Assembly: GCA_902462155.1 (NCBI GenBank)
Contig: CABQAQ010000001.1
Coordinates: 62,001-126,000, forward strand
Length of the DNA stretch: 64,000 bases
Reading direction: 5' to 3'
Source: an uncultured bacterium
GTDB lineage: Bacteria > Cyanobacteriota > Vampirovibrionia > Gastranaerophilales > Gastranaerophilaceae
A program made the translations under genes and the position numbers. Every line of letters begins with the position of its first letter. Positions within the stretch are counted from its first letter, which is position 1. Shown in pieces: positions 29,060 through 39,226 of the stretch. Below the pieces are notes generated by a model. That model did no database searches and was not told the origin of the DNA. It saw only the letters and a list, made by a program, of their open reading frames with translations.

Positions 29060-29548
29060 ATGAAAAAAATTATTATTCACTGGTCCGCAGGAACTTATAA
29101 ACCTAATAAAATAGATCTGGATCATTATCACTTCTTAGTTGATAATCTTGGAAATGTTTTTGATGGAAATTTTATACCTGAAGATAATGTAAATTGTAAT
29201 GACGGAAAATATGCTCAACATACAGGCGGAGGTAATACAGGCGCTATAGGTATTGCTTTTTGTGGGATGGCTGGCTTTGTAAGTCCTAATAATATGGGGC
29301 ATTATCCTTTAACTAAAATTCAATGTGAATCACTATTTAAGTTCTCTAGTCAATTGTGTAAAAAATATAATATTCCTATTGATCAAGATCATGTTTTAAC
29401 TCATTATGAATTTGGAAAAAATAACCCTAAAACTTCTAGTTTTGGTAAAATAGATATTATTTTTCTTCCTCCTTATCCTAATATTTCTAAAAATTCTATT
29501 GGTAATTTTATCCGTAATAAAATTAACTGGTATTTTCAACATATATAA
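29060..29548 (+). CDS. N-acetylmuramoyl-L-alanine amidase (phage-type endolysin)
   Basis: A 162 aa single-domain amidase of the PGRP/T7-lysozyme fold that would cleave the peptide from the glycan in peptidoglycan. Probable zinc ligands are His7 (IIIHWSAGTYKP), His115 (HVLTHYEFGKNNP) and Asp132 (FGKIDIIFLPPYP). The central motif YAQHTGGGNTGAIGIAFCGM is typical of phage endolysins. There is no signal peptide, so export would depend on the holin-like protein. It has a very strong AAAGGAGG ribosome site, the last gene of the cassette, convergent with hisH after 15 bases. Confidence 0.88.
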   Translation: MKKIIIHWSAGTYKPNKIDLDHYHFLVDNLGNVFDGNFIPEDNVNCNDGKYAQHTGGGNTGAIGIAFCGMAGFVSPNNMGHYPLTKIQCESLFKFSSQLCKKYNIPIDQDHVLTHYEFGKNNPKTSSFGKIDIIFLPPYPNISKNSIGNFIRNKINWYFQHI

Positions 29549-29563
29549 TTACTTACTTCTAGA

Positions 29564-30160
29564 TTATTTTATTTTATCTACCCATTTTTGAAAAAATTTT
29601 ACTCCGGCTTGAGCACTCTTCTCAGGATGAAATTGAACAGCTGTTATATTATTCGTTTCTATTGATGCACAAAATTCTTGATGATAAAATGCTCTAGATG
29701 AAATAATTGATTTATTTTCCGGTTCTACATAGTATGAGTTTACAAAATAAAAATAATCTTCCGTCAAATATGAATTGTTACCTCTTTCTATATCTATTTT
29801 ATTCCAGCCTATCTGAGGAATCTTTCCAGTTTTGAATTTTTTTACTTTACCCTTTATTATTCCTAAACCATTTATATCAGAGGCCTCCTCACTACTTTCA
29901 AAGAGTATCTGTAAGCCTAAACAAATTCCTAAAAATGGACGACCTGTTTCTATGTATTCTCTTATCGTATCTGTTAAACCTTTGGTTTTAAGGTTCTCCA
30001 TTGCTTGTCTAAAATGACCTTGACCTGGAAATATTATTCCATCACTTGATAAAATATCCTCTTTTTTTGAGGATATTTTATACCCTATTCCTAGATATTC
30101 AAGCATATTTCCTATGCTTTTTATATTACCTGCTTCATAGTCTACAATTGTTATTATCAT
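29564..30160 (-). CDS. hisH: Imidazole glycerol phosphate synthase, glutaminase subunit
   Basis: Supplies ammonia to HisF in histidine synthesis. A 198 aa class-I glutamine amidotransferase with the nucleophile cysteine in FLGICLGLQILFES and the His-Glu pair in AVQFHPEKSAQAG. Its partner hisF is about 30 kb away in this window. Its start overlaps the preceding aminotransferase gene by 4 bases, at the end of a minus-strand run that begins with serS. Confidence 0.96.
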   Translation of the reverse strand: MIITIVDYEAGNIKSIGNMLEYLGIGYKISSKKEDILSSDGIIFPGQGHFRQAMENLKTKGLTDTIREYIETGRPFLGICLGLQILFESSEEASDINGLGIIKGKVKKFKTGKIPQIGWNKIDIERGNNSYLTEDYFYFVNSYYVEPENKSIISSRAFYHQEFCASIETNNITAVQFHPEKSAQAGVKFFQKWVDKIK

Positions 30161-31416
30161 TTGTTAAAATAAAATCCATCTTCTTTTAATCTCTTTATTA
30201 CTTCTTTTAAATTCTCATCACTGCATACTATTGAGATCCTAAAGAAACCTTCTCCATATTTACCAAATGCGTGGCCTGGAACTAATACTATACCCGATGT
30301 CTTTAATACATCGTCTGTAAATTCTTTTGATGTTTTATATCTCTTTGGAATAGGTAACCATAGATAAAAAGTTGTATTCGGTATATTAATATTATCAATA
30401 TCCCAACCTAATTCTCTAAAACCTTTCACTAAAATCTCTTGTTTTTTCTTATAACTTTTATTAGCCTCTTTTATATAATCATCACCCTCTTTTGAATTAA
30501 GAACTTCAGAAGCAGCTTTCTGTAAGGCTTTAAATATTCCAGTATCTATTGTAGATTTTAGTTTACCAAACATATTTATAACATAAGGATTACCGCAAAC
30601 CCAACCGATTCTCCAACCAGTCATTGCATAAGGCTTTGAAAAACTATAAAATTCTACTGCTATATCTTTTGCTCCTCCTATTTCTAATATACTATGAGGC
30701 TTATTATTTTCATCAAAATACATATCTGTATAAGCTGCATCACTTATAATCAATATATTCTCTCTTTTACAAAAGTCTACAATTTCTTTTAGATATTCTA
30801 ATGTACAACAAGCTCCAAGTGGATTATTTGGATAATTAAGTATTATTGCTTTTACTTTATTTTTATCTAAACCATCCTTTTTTAGTTGATTAAAAACTAA
30901 ATTTATATCAGGCATAAAATTATTCTCAAATGTTAATGGTATTGAATATGCAAGACCTCCAGACACTTTAATCATTTCTTTATATGATGCATAACCTGGG
31001 TCAGGTATTAATATAATATCTTTTTCTGAATCTATTGTATTTGGATTTATAAGTTCACGTATTAAATTTGCTAAGCCTTCTTTTGATCCTATAAGTGAAA
31101 ATATTTCACTTATAGGGTCTAATTTTACATTAAATCTTGATTCCATTCTTTTACTAATAGCCTCAAGAAAATAAGCTTCTCCTTTTGGTGTAGAATAAGT
31201 ATGGATTCCTTCTATATCCAATGCCTCTTTTAGTTTATTAATGACAAATCTTGGTGGAGCTTGTACCGGTGCTCCCATTGATAAAGATATAGGACTCCTA
31301 TTCTTTGCTTCTAGAGCCGGTTTTAATTCTTGTGCCATTTGCTTAATCTGAAACATTATATAAGTTTCAAGATTCTGTACACTATTATTAAATAGTTGCC
31401 GTATTTTTTCTACCAT
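30157..31416 (-). CDS. Class I/II aminotransferase, LL-diaminopimelate aminotransferase-like
   Basis: A 419 aa PLP enzyme. Key stretches are ISLSMGAPVQAPP at the start, NYPNNPLGACC, SDAAYTDMYFD and the PLP-lysine segment EFYSFSKPYAMTGWRIGWV. C-terminal NTTFYLWLPIP and FFRISIVCSDENL fit the aspartate/LL-diaminopimelate branch. Cyanobacterial relatives use LL-diaminopimelate aminotransferase for lysine and peptidoglycan, which makes that role likely. The 4-base overlap with hisH would also fit another amino-acid role. A separate HisC exists at 18.6-20.3 kb, so this is unlikely to be the main one. Confidence 0.82.
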   Translation of the reverse strand: MVEKIRQLFNNSVQNLETYIMFQIKQMAQELKPALEAKNRSPISLSMGAPVQAPPRFVINKLKEALDIEGIHTYSTPKGEAYFLEAISKRMESRFNVKLDPISEIFSLIGSKEGLANLIRELINPNTIDSEKDIILIPDPGYASYKEMIKVSGGLAYSIPLTFENNFMPDINLVFNQLKKDGLDKNKVKAIILNYPNNPLGACCTLEYLKEIVDFCKRENILIISDAAYTDMYFDENNKPHSILEIGGAKDIAVEFYSFSKPYAMTGWRIGWVCGNPYVINMFGKLKSTIDTGIFKALQKAASEVLNSKEGDDYIKEANKSYKKKQEILVKGFRELGWDIDNINIPNTTFYLWLPIPKRYKTSKEFTDDVLKTSGIVLVPGHAFGKYGEGFFRISIVCSDENLKEVIKRLKEDGFYFNK

Positions 31417-31438
31417 AATTATTTATTCTCCATTTTGT

Positions 31439-32239
31439 CTATTTATTATTTATATATTCTTTCTGATAAGCCCAAGCACTATGATTATGAATACTTTCAA
31501 ATGATTCTATATCTATTTCAAAAAATTTTATTACTTTATTACTTCGTAATTTTATTATTACATCTCGTAATATATCCTCTACAAATTTAGGATTATTATA
31601 AGCTTTTTCTGTTACATACTTCTCATCTTCTCGTTTTAAAAGAGGAAAAAGCTCACTAGATGAACAACTCTCTATATCTTTTACTAAATCCTCAATCCAA
31701 ATATGATCCGTATTATCGTAATTTATTTTAACTTTTACTAAAGCTCTTTGATTGTGAGCTGAATATTCGGATATCTCTTTTGAACAAGGGCATAAAGTTG
31801 TTACAGGTACTTCGACTCCTAATATAAATTTATAATTTTCTTTATCTAATATTCCTTCAAAAGAACAATCATATCCCATAAGAGAGGATAGATTACTTAT
31901 AGGCGCTTTTTTCTCTATAAAATATTTGAATTTAAAAGATAATTCTGCACTTTTAGAATTTAACTTATCCTTTATCTCTTCTAAACAACCTTTTATATCA
32001 ACACCTAATAAGTTACGTTTACTCCAACAATTAAGAACTTCTACGAATCTGGACATATGCGTTCCTTTATAATTTGATGGTAAAAAAACGCTCATGGTTA
32101 CTTTTGCATTTACAACTTGGTTGTTATCATCTTTCCTTTGAATTATAAGAGGCATTTCTAAATTTTTAATACCTACTTTTTGTATATCAATACCTCTTTT
32201 ATCTTCTTTGTTTTGAATGTCTTTTAATTTTGTGTTCAT
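31439..32239 (-). CDS. folE2: GTP cyclohydrolase I, type IB (FolE2)
   Basis: Converts GTP to dihydroneopterin triphosphate for folate or queuosine synthesis. FolE2 features are MPLIIQRKDDNNQVVNAKVT, KGTHMSRFVEVLNCW and the active-site segment VPVTTLCPCSKEISEYSAHN. Type IB enzymes replace the zinc-dependent FolE and are useful at low zinc. An upstream in-frame start at 32290 would run into the preceding gene, so the ATG at 32239 (266 aa, MNTKLKDIQNKEDKRGIDIQ) is preferred. It lies 10 bases after the repeat-protein gene. Confidence 0.93.
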   Translation of the reverse strand: MNTKLKDIQNKEDKRGIDIQKVGIKNLEMPLIIQRKDDNNQVVNAKVTMSVFLPSNYKGTHMSRFVEVLNCWSKRNLLGVDIKGCLEEIKDKLNSKSAELSFKFKYFIEKKAPISNLSSLMGYDCSFEGILDKENYKFILGVEVPVTTLCPCSKEISEYSAHNQRALVKVKINYDNTDHIWIEDLVKDIESCSSSELFPLLKREDEKYVTEKAYNNPKFVEDILRDVIIKLRSNKVIKFFEIDIESFESIHNHSAWAYQKEYINNK

Positions 32240-32249
32240 AATATATAAT

Positions 32250-32582
32250 TTAATTTTCGTTTTGTGTATTGTTAGTATTCTTTTCTTCAAGAGCTAGCAA
32301 TAATTTTAAAGCAGCTTTTCTCTGTATCTTTGGCGGAGCAAGTCTTAAAAACTCGATTGCTTGGAGCATAAACGGATCAGAATCATACCATCTTGAACCT
32401 TTACCTTCATATTTCGCAATTATTTCATAAAGATGTTCTATCACATTTGAAGCAACTTCTTCTTGCATTTTTACTAAAAAACCTGCTGCTAAATTTTTAG
32501 TTTCTTCGTTCTGAACTTTTAATAGATCTAATGCCTCTTTTAAAATAGGATCATTATCATACCATCTTCTATTTTGCTCCAT
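32250..32582 (-). CDS. Small protein with duplicated RWYDxDP motif, unknown function
   Basis: A 110 aa protein I do not recognise. It carries an internal duplication: RWYDNDPILKEALDLL at residue 6 and RWYDSDPFMLQAIEFL at residue 64, a period of 58 residues. Each copy is followed by a predicted helix pair. No signal peptide, membrane segment or cysteine is visible. It sits between tmk and folE2 with short gaps, so it is expressed with housekeeping genes. A ribosome site (AAGGT) precedes the ATG. Confidence 0.7.
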   Translation of the reverse strand: MEQNRRWYDNDPILKEALDLLKVQNEETKNLAAGFLVKMQEEVASNVIEHLYEIIAKYEGKGSRWYDSDPFMLQAIEFLRLAPPKIQRKAALKLLLALEEKNTNNTQNEN

Positions 32583-32649
32583 AATTTTTACCTTTTTCTT
32601 CTTTATATTTAATCTTCCTACTTATTATTATATTATAGTTTTATTCAAT

Positions 32650-33282
32650 TTACAAAATATTTTTTAAATGACATTTTACATCATAAAATACTTTATCTAT
32701 TGGTTGAGAAGCGTTAATTACTTTTATTCTGTTCGGGGCATTTTTTGATAATGACAAATAACCTTTCCTTACATTTTCTTGAAAGATTAATCCTTCTTTT
32801 TCTAGCCTATCCAAGTTTGATAGATTCATTCTATCTACACAAATCGTTGGATCTATATCAAAAAGTAATGTTAAGTCCGGTAATAAATTATCAGTAGCTA
32901 TATTATTTAAAAATATTAGTTCATCCAGATTACTATTATTTTCTCGTCCATATCCTTGATAAGCTATAGTAGAATCTATGTACCTATCACAAAGTACTAT
33001 TTTGCCTTTTTCAATCTCTTGTTTTATGAAAAACTCTACGTGTTGTGCTCGATCCGCTAAAAATAAAAATAATTCCGCTTTCTTTGATATATGATTTTTA
33101 TCATCAAGAAGTATATTACGAATTTTTTTACCTAAATCTAAAGCTCCTGGCTCACGAGTTAAAGCGACTTGATATCCGTTAGCTAAAAGAAAATCTTTAG
33201 TATATTCTATTTGCGTAGTCTTTCCGGAACCATCTATTCCTTCAAAAGTTATAAAAAGTCCCTTTTTATTTTTCAATGTCAT
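32650..33282 (-). CDS. tmk: Thymidylate kinase
   Basis: Phosphorylates dTMP to dTDP. The 210 aa protein has the P loop FEGIDGSGKTT (about 13-23), the TREPG motif, the DRYIDSTIAYQGYGR motif and the lid region. It starts 15 bases after the serS stop and is followed by the RWYDxDP protein gene. Confidence 0.96.
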   Translation of the reverse strand: MTLKNKKGLFITFEGIDGSGKTTQIEYTKDFLLANGYQVALTREPGALDLGKKIRNILLDDKNHISKKAELFLFLADRAQHVEFFIKQEIEKGKIVLCDRYIDSTIAYQGYGRENNSNLDELIFLNNIATDNLLPDLTLLFDIDPTICVDRMNLSNLDRLEKEGLIFQENVRKGYLSLSKNAPNRIKVINASQPIDKVFYDVKCHLKNIL

Positions 33283-33297
33283 ATTTTTCCCTTTTAT

Positions 33298-34596
<1,299 letters not shown>

Positions 34597-34712
34597 TTAT
34601 TTTTTTAATTTTTATTACTTTATTTTACAATAAAGTTTAACTTCTTTACAATAATAATTATCTTTTTTATTATTTTACTATTATTTTAAAAAACAGATTA
34701 TATAATTATAAT

Positions 34713-35582
34713 ATGGATAATAAAATTATATCTTCATACCTTGAATATTTAGAAATTGAACGAGGCTTAGCAAAAAACACTATTTTGGCTTACCAGAGTG
34801 ATTTGTTTTATTTCTTTGAATTTTTATATAATCTTAAAATAGATAATATAGAACAGATCTCAAGGTTATTGATAAACAAATATATAAAATTTTTAAAGGA
34901 TAAAAATTATACTCCATCTTCTTTGGCCAGAAAAATTGCAGTGTTAAAAAGCTTTTTTTCTTATCTTACCTCTTACGAGTATTTAAAATATAATCCCACT
35001 TTAAGTCTGGAACAACCTAAACAACCAAAAAAATTACCTAAAATACTCTCTTTTGAGGAAATTTTGTATCTTCTTAATTACAATAAATTATCTTATCTTG
35101 ACAAAGCTATTTTTGAATTATTATACGCATCCGGACTAAGAGTATCTGAACTTGTTAATTTAAAAATTAATAATGTTGATTTTAATGCGAATTTTATAAG
35201 ATGTTTTGGAAAAGGATCTAAAGAAAGGATCATACCTATTAATAAAAAAGCTAAAAAGGCCTTATCCTCTTATTTAAAGCAAAGAGAGTTTTTAGTGAAA
35301 AAATATAAATTAGATACTAAAAAAATTTTTATTCTAAATAATGGTAATCTGATTACAAGGCAATATGTCTATAAATTTATAAGAAATATAGGGTTGAAAA
35401 TAAATAAAAAAATATCTCCACATACTATTCGACATACTTTCGCTACTCATTTACTTGAACATGGTGCCGATTTAAGAGTTGTACAAGAACTCTTAGGGCA
35501 TAGTGATGTTTCAACTACACAATTATATACTCATCTTAGTCTTAAACATATTAAAGATGTTTATTTCTCTATTAATAAATAA
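34713..35582 (+). CDS. Tyrosine recombinase of the XerC/XerD family
   Basis: A 289 aa recombinase with the full catalytic set: Arg143 (ASGLRVSEL), Lys167 (GKGSKER), His237 and Arg240 (PHTIRHTFATH), His263 (LLGHSDVS) and Tyr272 (TTQLYTHLS). The N-terminal SAM-like domain is intact. Size and motifs match the chromosome-dimer-resolving Xer proteins, not phage integrases. I cannot separate XerC from XerD. No dif-like site was found nearby. A TATAAT at 34701-34706 is 7 bases from the ATG, which suggests a leaderless message. Confidence 0.88.
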   Translation: MDNKIISSYLEYLEIERGLAKNTILAYQSDLFYFFEFLYNLKIDNIEQISRLLINKYIKFLKDKNYTPSSLARKIAVLKSFFSYLTSYEYLKYNPTLSLEQPKQPKKLPKILSFEEILYLLNYNKLSYLDKAIFELLYASGLRVSELVNLKINNVDFNANFIRCFGKGSKERIIPINKKAKKALSSYLKQREFLVKKYKLDTKKIFILNNGNLITRQYVYKFIRNIGLKINKKISPHTIRHTFATHLLEHGADLRVVQELLGHSDVSTTQLYTHLSLKHIKDVYFSINK

Positions 35583-35584
35583 AA

Positions 35585-35611
35585 AATCCTTTTTTTAAAG
35601 GGTTATTTTTA
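35585..35611 (+). terminator. Probable terminator of the Xer recombinase gene
   Basis: An 8-bp stem with one G-T pair (AATCCTTT with AAAGGGTT, 4-base T loop) is followed by a T-rich tract directly after the recombinase stop. Confidence 0.5.
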
Positions 35612-35699
35612 TTAAAAAATAATCAATAATATCTATGTATATCCTATAATTAATTGGATTATATAGCTAATAAAGGAATTTAAATTAAAATAAATTAAT

Positions 35700-36563
35700 A
35701 TGGAAAAAGGTAATAATGATAAATCTCAGTCTAAAAACCTGTTTGCTAATGGGGTGTCATCCCATAGAGCATCATCATCTCCTTTTTCTTCTATAAATAA
35801 TTCATCTGGAAATAGTAATTCAAGTTCTCCTTTTGCTCCTAAATCAAGTGAAAGTAATGCCTCCCCTTTTGCTCCTAAAAGTTCTATATCTCAGAGTTCT
35901 TCTTCTGATAATAATAATTTACCTCAAAACAATAATAATTCTGGTTCTTCAAATTTAAATTTTAGTCAAAATATAAATATTCCTAATAATTCCAAAACAG
36001 AACCGTTAAAAAGATTGAATGCTTTTGATAGCACTATTTTAGAAGATACCTCTTTTGTTGAACTGGATGATGAAGATCTGAAATTAAGTAAAAGAATAAA
36101 AAGACTGGAGGAGTTTTTAGATCTTATGAATGAACGCATATCCATAGCTTATTCTTATTTAAATAAAGAACAGATAAATCAACTTATTCAGGAAAGAGAT
36201 AAATTAATTACAAAAATTGATTTTCTTAAAAGTGAATATAAACGTAAAAATTTATGTTTTAGATTAAAACTCAATATGTTGAAAGTATTAGAAGCTATTA
36301 ACTTTTTATTTGATGATTATAAAAAATATATTAATGATTTTTTTATAAAAATTCATATAAAAAAAATAATTGATTCTATTATAGAACCTAGAAAATACAA
36401 GAATAATATATCTAAATTAAATAAAATTAATAAAACAGTTGATGATCTGATAAATTTAACAGTTCCTTATGGAGAAGAAGAAAAACGATATTATATTTTA
36501 GCTCAGCATTTAGCTAAAGCTAATTATCTTCATTCTAAAATTTCCAAGCAAGTAAAAACTTGA
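35700..36563 (+). CDS. Ser/Asn-rich protein with SPFAPKSS repeats and a helical C-terminal half
   Basis: A 287 aa protein of unknown function. Residues 1 to about 105 are low-complexity Ser/Asn/Pro with two exact SPFAPKSS copies (43-50 and 55-62) and a related SPFSS. Residues about 125-285 are charged and predicted helical or coiled coil (LKLSKRIKRLEEFLDLMNER, QLIQERDKLITKIDFLKSEY). No signal peptide or membrane segment is visible. The disordered N terminus plus coiled coil suggests a scaffold or cell-surface-facing adaptor, but that is guesswork. It is convergent with the small Cys-rich gene. Confidence 0.7.
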   Translation: MEKGNNDKSQSKNLFANGVSSHRASSSPFSSINNSSGNSNSSSPFAPKSSESNASPFAPKSSISQSSSSDNNNLPQNNNNSGSSNLNFSQNINIPNNSKTEPLKRLNAFDSTILEDTSFVELDDEDLKLSKRIKRLEEFLDLMNERISIAYSYLNKEQINQLIQERDKLITKIDFLKSEYKRKNLCFRLKLNMLKVLEAINFLFDDYKKYINDFFIKIHIKKIIDSIIEPRKYKNNISKLNKINKTVDDLINLTVPYGEEEKRYYILAQHLAKANYLHSKISKQVKT

Positions 36564-36586
36564 AATTAGTTTTTATAGATAAGTTG

Positions 36587-36826
36587 CTAATTCCTTAAAT
36601 TCGTTGTTGAATGTTCAAATATGTATCTGGATTGAGATAATGCCATTACTTTTAAAGAGCAGTAGCCTTTATCTCGTTTTAAAATACCTAGACTAGACAA
36701 TTTTGATGTCATATATTCATTTAAATCACTCGGATTTATATATAATGCACATTCCTCATTACAAGATTCTAATTTAAAAGGACATTTTTTTTCCATAAGA
36801 CTACAATTAAACTCCATATTAGTCAT
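36587..36826 (-). CDS. Small cysteine-rich protein
   Basis: A 79 aa protein with a cysteine cluster near the N terminus (FNCSLMEKKCPFKLESCNEE then CALYI), a probable metal site, and one later Cys. I do not recognise the family. The ATG lies 14 bases after the GH57 gene stop on the same strand, so it is probably co-transcribed with it. Confidence 0.65.
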   Translation of the reverse strand: MTNMEFNCSLMEKKCPFKLESCNEECALYINPSDLNEYMTSKLSSLGILKRDKGYCSLKVMALSQSRYIFEHSTTNLRN

Positions 36827-36840
36827 AATATTTGATTATT

Positions 36841-39081
36841 TTAAAGTCGCTCAATAGATAATACAACATCTTGAGGAAATACCTCTTCAGTAATATCATT
36901 GACACTTGTAAGAATAAAGAAATCTACCTTCTCTCCTATTTTAACACCTAACTCATCAAAAGATATACTTAACTCGGCTATTTCGTCATAAGCAAATTTA
37001 ATATTATTTGAAAGTTTATATACCCAAAGATTATCTTTTGTTGCATAAGATAGTTGTGGGGCTAATCCTTTTTTACCCGTGAATGAAATTTTTATTTCGT
37101 TTGAATACTTATCTTTTATTATAGGAAATAATGTATCACTACGATTTACAGTCCGGATAGAAGATAGGTTTTTATTTTTGTTAGATTGATTTTTGAAATA
37201 TATAAATATCTGATAAAAATCTTTAAAATAATCATTTTCATCTTTAATGTAAGTATTTAGATCAAATCTAAAGTAAATATTTTTTTTATCAAACCCGAAG
37301 AAAATTTTGTTAATAATTTTTTTATCTTCCATAATAGGTCGAGAAGGTATTTCAATATATCCGGCATCAGTCCAACCATCTAATAGATTATTTTTACCAT
37401 CAATCTGAGGTGAAATAAGTTTTTTAGGTACTTTTGAAGGTTTACCGATAAATGAAATAAGCGGAATATTAAGATAATCAGGGTAAGGTTTTTCAAGAAT
37501 TTTATATACATTAATAAGATGTTCACGAAATAAATAATCAAAAATATGATCCTGACCGGAATCATTAGGTTCGCCATACCACCAAAACCAATCACTACCT
37601 TCATCAATATAGATTTCTTTCCAAGCTTGTAATAGCTTTTCTTTTGGTATACTAGTATCTTTTTGAAATTCTACAAGATCATTTCTTGTTTTATTTAAAT
37701 ACTCCCAAGCTAAATTTTTTGTAGGTTCGGCTACCCATATCTGAAAATTGCGATTTATCCAAGAACCGGGATATATTTTTTTTAAAGTTTTTTTATCGTT
37801 ATTTTCAATATAATCACTTAAAAGTACAGATTCTAAGCTGTCATCATCGTTAATAATCTTGTAAAGACCGTTTAAAAAATCAGCACCATCTTTTTCAAAG
37901 CCCTCCCAACTATTTTCTCCATCCATTGCTATAAGTAGTAAATGATTTTCAGAAGGTGATGTTTCTATTTTATTCTGCAGTATTTTTATACGTTCTTGTA
38001 TATCATTTAAAGATGTCTGTAAATCATGTAATGGGTATTCAAAACTAATAAAATTAGGGATTACAGCATTTCGAAATACAAAATTTATAGAACCTGAGGT
38101 AGTATTATATTCATAAATTTGTGTTAAGTCATAAGGATCTAAAATGCAACCCCTATGATCACGAATAAATTCTTTTTTTAAAGAAGAAGATAAAATACCT
38201 TCATCAGATAAAGACCACTTAACACCAGCTTTGGCAAAACATTCAGCTGTTTTTTCAGAAATACAGTGTTCAGAAGGCCATATACCCTTTGGTCGTTTAC
38301 CAAAAAGTCCTTCTAACCTATCTAAAGCCATTACTGTTTGAGTATATCCATCTTCATACATATCAAATTTACCTTGCGGTAATGGGTATCTTGTTGCTGA
38401 TTTCTTTGCAATATTCATATCAAGTAGTAATGGGATAATTGGATGATAATATGGGCTTGTTGATATTTCTATTCTGTTTTGATCTTGATATTTTTTATAT
38501 TCAGGAATTATATTTTTAATGATTTTTCTATGTATTGATATAAGTAGTTTTCTATCTTCAAATGTAAAATTTCTTTCTTTATCAAATAAATATTTTAATT
38601 CCGGAAATATATTTATCCAATAAGGATCAGTCCAACTTAAATTAAACCAAGTCATTATATCGCTATATTCTTGATCTGTAAAATCATCAATATTTATTTC
38701 ATCTTTTGATATTCTTTTTTCATAAAGCTCTGAATAATATTTATGATTAAGTATCATATTTTGATAATTTGCATCAAAAAAATGGTTAAGAATAAAAATT
38801 TTATCATCATAATTAAGATCTTCAATCGGAGTTACAGTAAGTTTAGAATGTATATCGTGACAATTTTCATTTTCATAATCAATTAAAGCATCCAGTAACA
38901 CTGGAACCAGATTGAAATTAAGCTTTAATTTAGGGAAATTATCCATAATTTTAAGCATATCTAAATAATCTTTAACAGCGTGAAGCCTTACCCAAGGCAT
39001 AAGATATATATTGTCATCATTTGATTTATATAATGGTTGATGCATATGCCATAAAATAGCTATAGATAATTTTTTTTGCAT
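36841..39081 (-). CDS. Glycoside hydrolase family 57 protein (amylase/glucanotransferase type)
   Basis: A 746 aa GH57 enzyme acting on alpha-glucans such as glycogen or starch. Motif 1 is WHMHQPLY (about 11-18) and motif 2 is ISTSPYYHPIIPLL (about 206-219). The nucleophile is Glu271 in KGIWPSEHC and the acid is Asp387 in IAMDGENSWEGF. The last 200 residues form a beta-rich domain (from about PLISFIGKPSKVPKK) like the C-terminal glucodextranase-type domains attached to many GH57 enzymes. No signal peptide is visible, so it is probably cytoplasmic and serves storage-glucan use. It is the first gene of a two-gene unit. Confidence 0.92.
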   Translation of the reverse strand: MQKKLSIAILWHMHQPLYKSNDDNIYLMPWVRLHAVKDYLDMLKIMDNFPKLKLNFNLVPVLLDALIDYENENCHDIHSKLTVTPIEDLNYDDKIFILNHFFDANYQNMILNHKYYSELYEKRISKDEINIDDFTDQEYSDIMTWFNLSWTDPYWINIFPELKYLFDKERNFTFEDRKLLISIHRKIIKNIIPEYKKYQDQNRIEISTSPYYHPIIPLLLDMNIAKKSATRYPLPQGKFDMYEDGYTQTVMALDRLEGLFGKRPKGIWPSEHCISEKTAECFAKAGVKWSLSDEGILSSSLKKEFIRDHRGCILDPYDLTQIYEYNTTSGSINFVFRNAVIPNFISFEYPLHDLQTSLNDIQERIKILQNKIETSPSENHLLLIAMDGENSWEGFEKDGADFLNGLYKIINDDDSLESVLLSDYIENNDKKTLKKIYPGSWINRNFQIWVAEPTKNLAWEYLNKTRNDLVEFQKDTSIPKEKLLQAWKEIYIDEGSDWFWWYGEPNDSGQDHIFDYLFREHLINVYKILEKPYPDYLNIPLISFIGKPSKVPKKLISPQIDGKNNLLDGWTDAGYIEIPSRPIMEDKKIINKIFFGFDKKNIYFRFDLNTYIKDENDYFKDFYQIFIYFKNQSNKNKNLSSIRTVNRSDTLFPIIKDKYSNEIKISFTGKKGLAPQLSYATKDNLWVYKLSNNIKFAYDEIAELSISFDELGVKIGEKVDFFILTSVNDITEEVFPQDVVLSIERL

Positions 39082-39226
39082 TTTAAATTTTTAATTCCAT
39101 CTAAAAAACTGTAACTTATTAGAAAAATAATAATTATTTTGGTAAATTATTGATTAAATTGTATCATATTATTAATTTTTGTCATAGAATAAATTAAAAA
39201 TAGTAAAAAATAAGGAGAAAAATTTA

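Noticed and set aside
34713..35582. Tyrosine recombinase as the integrase of the tail-fibre/lysis cassette
   Set aside because: Length and motifs fit housekeeping Xer proteins, it is 5 kb away behind six housekeeping genes, and no attachment-site repeats were seen.
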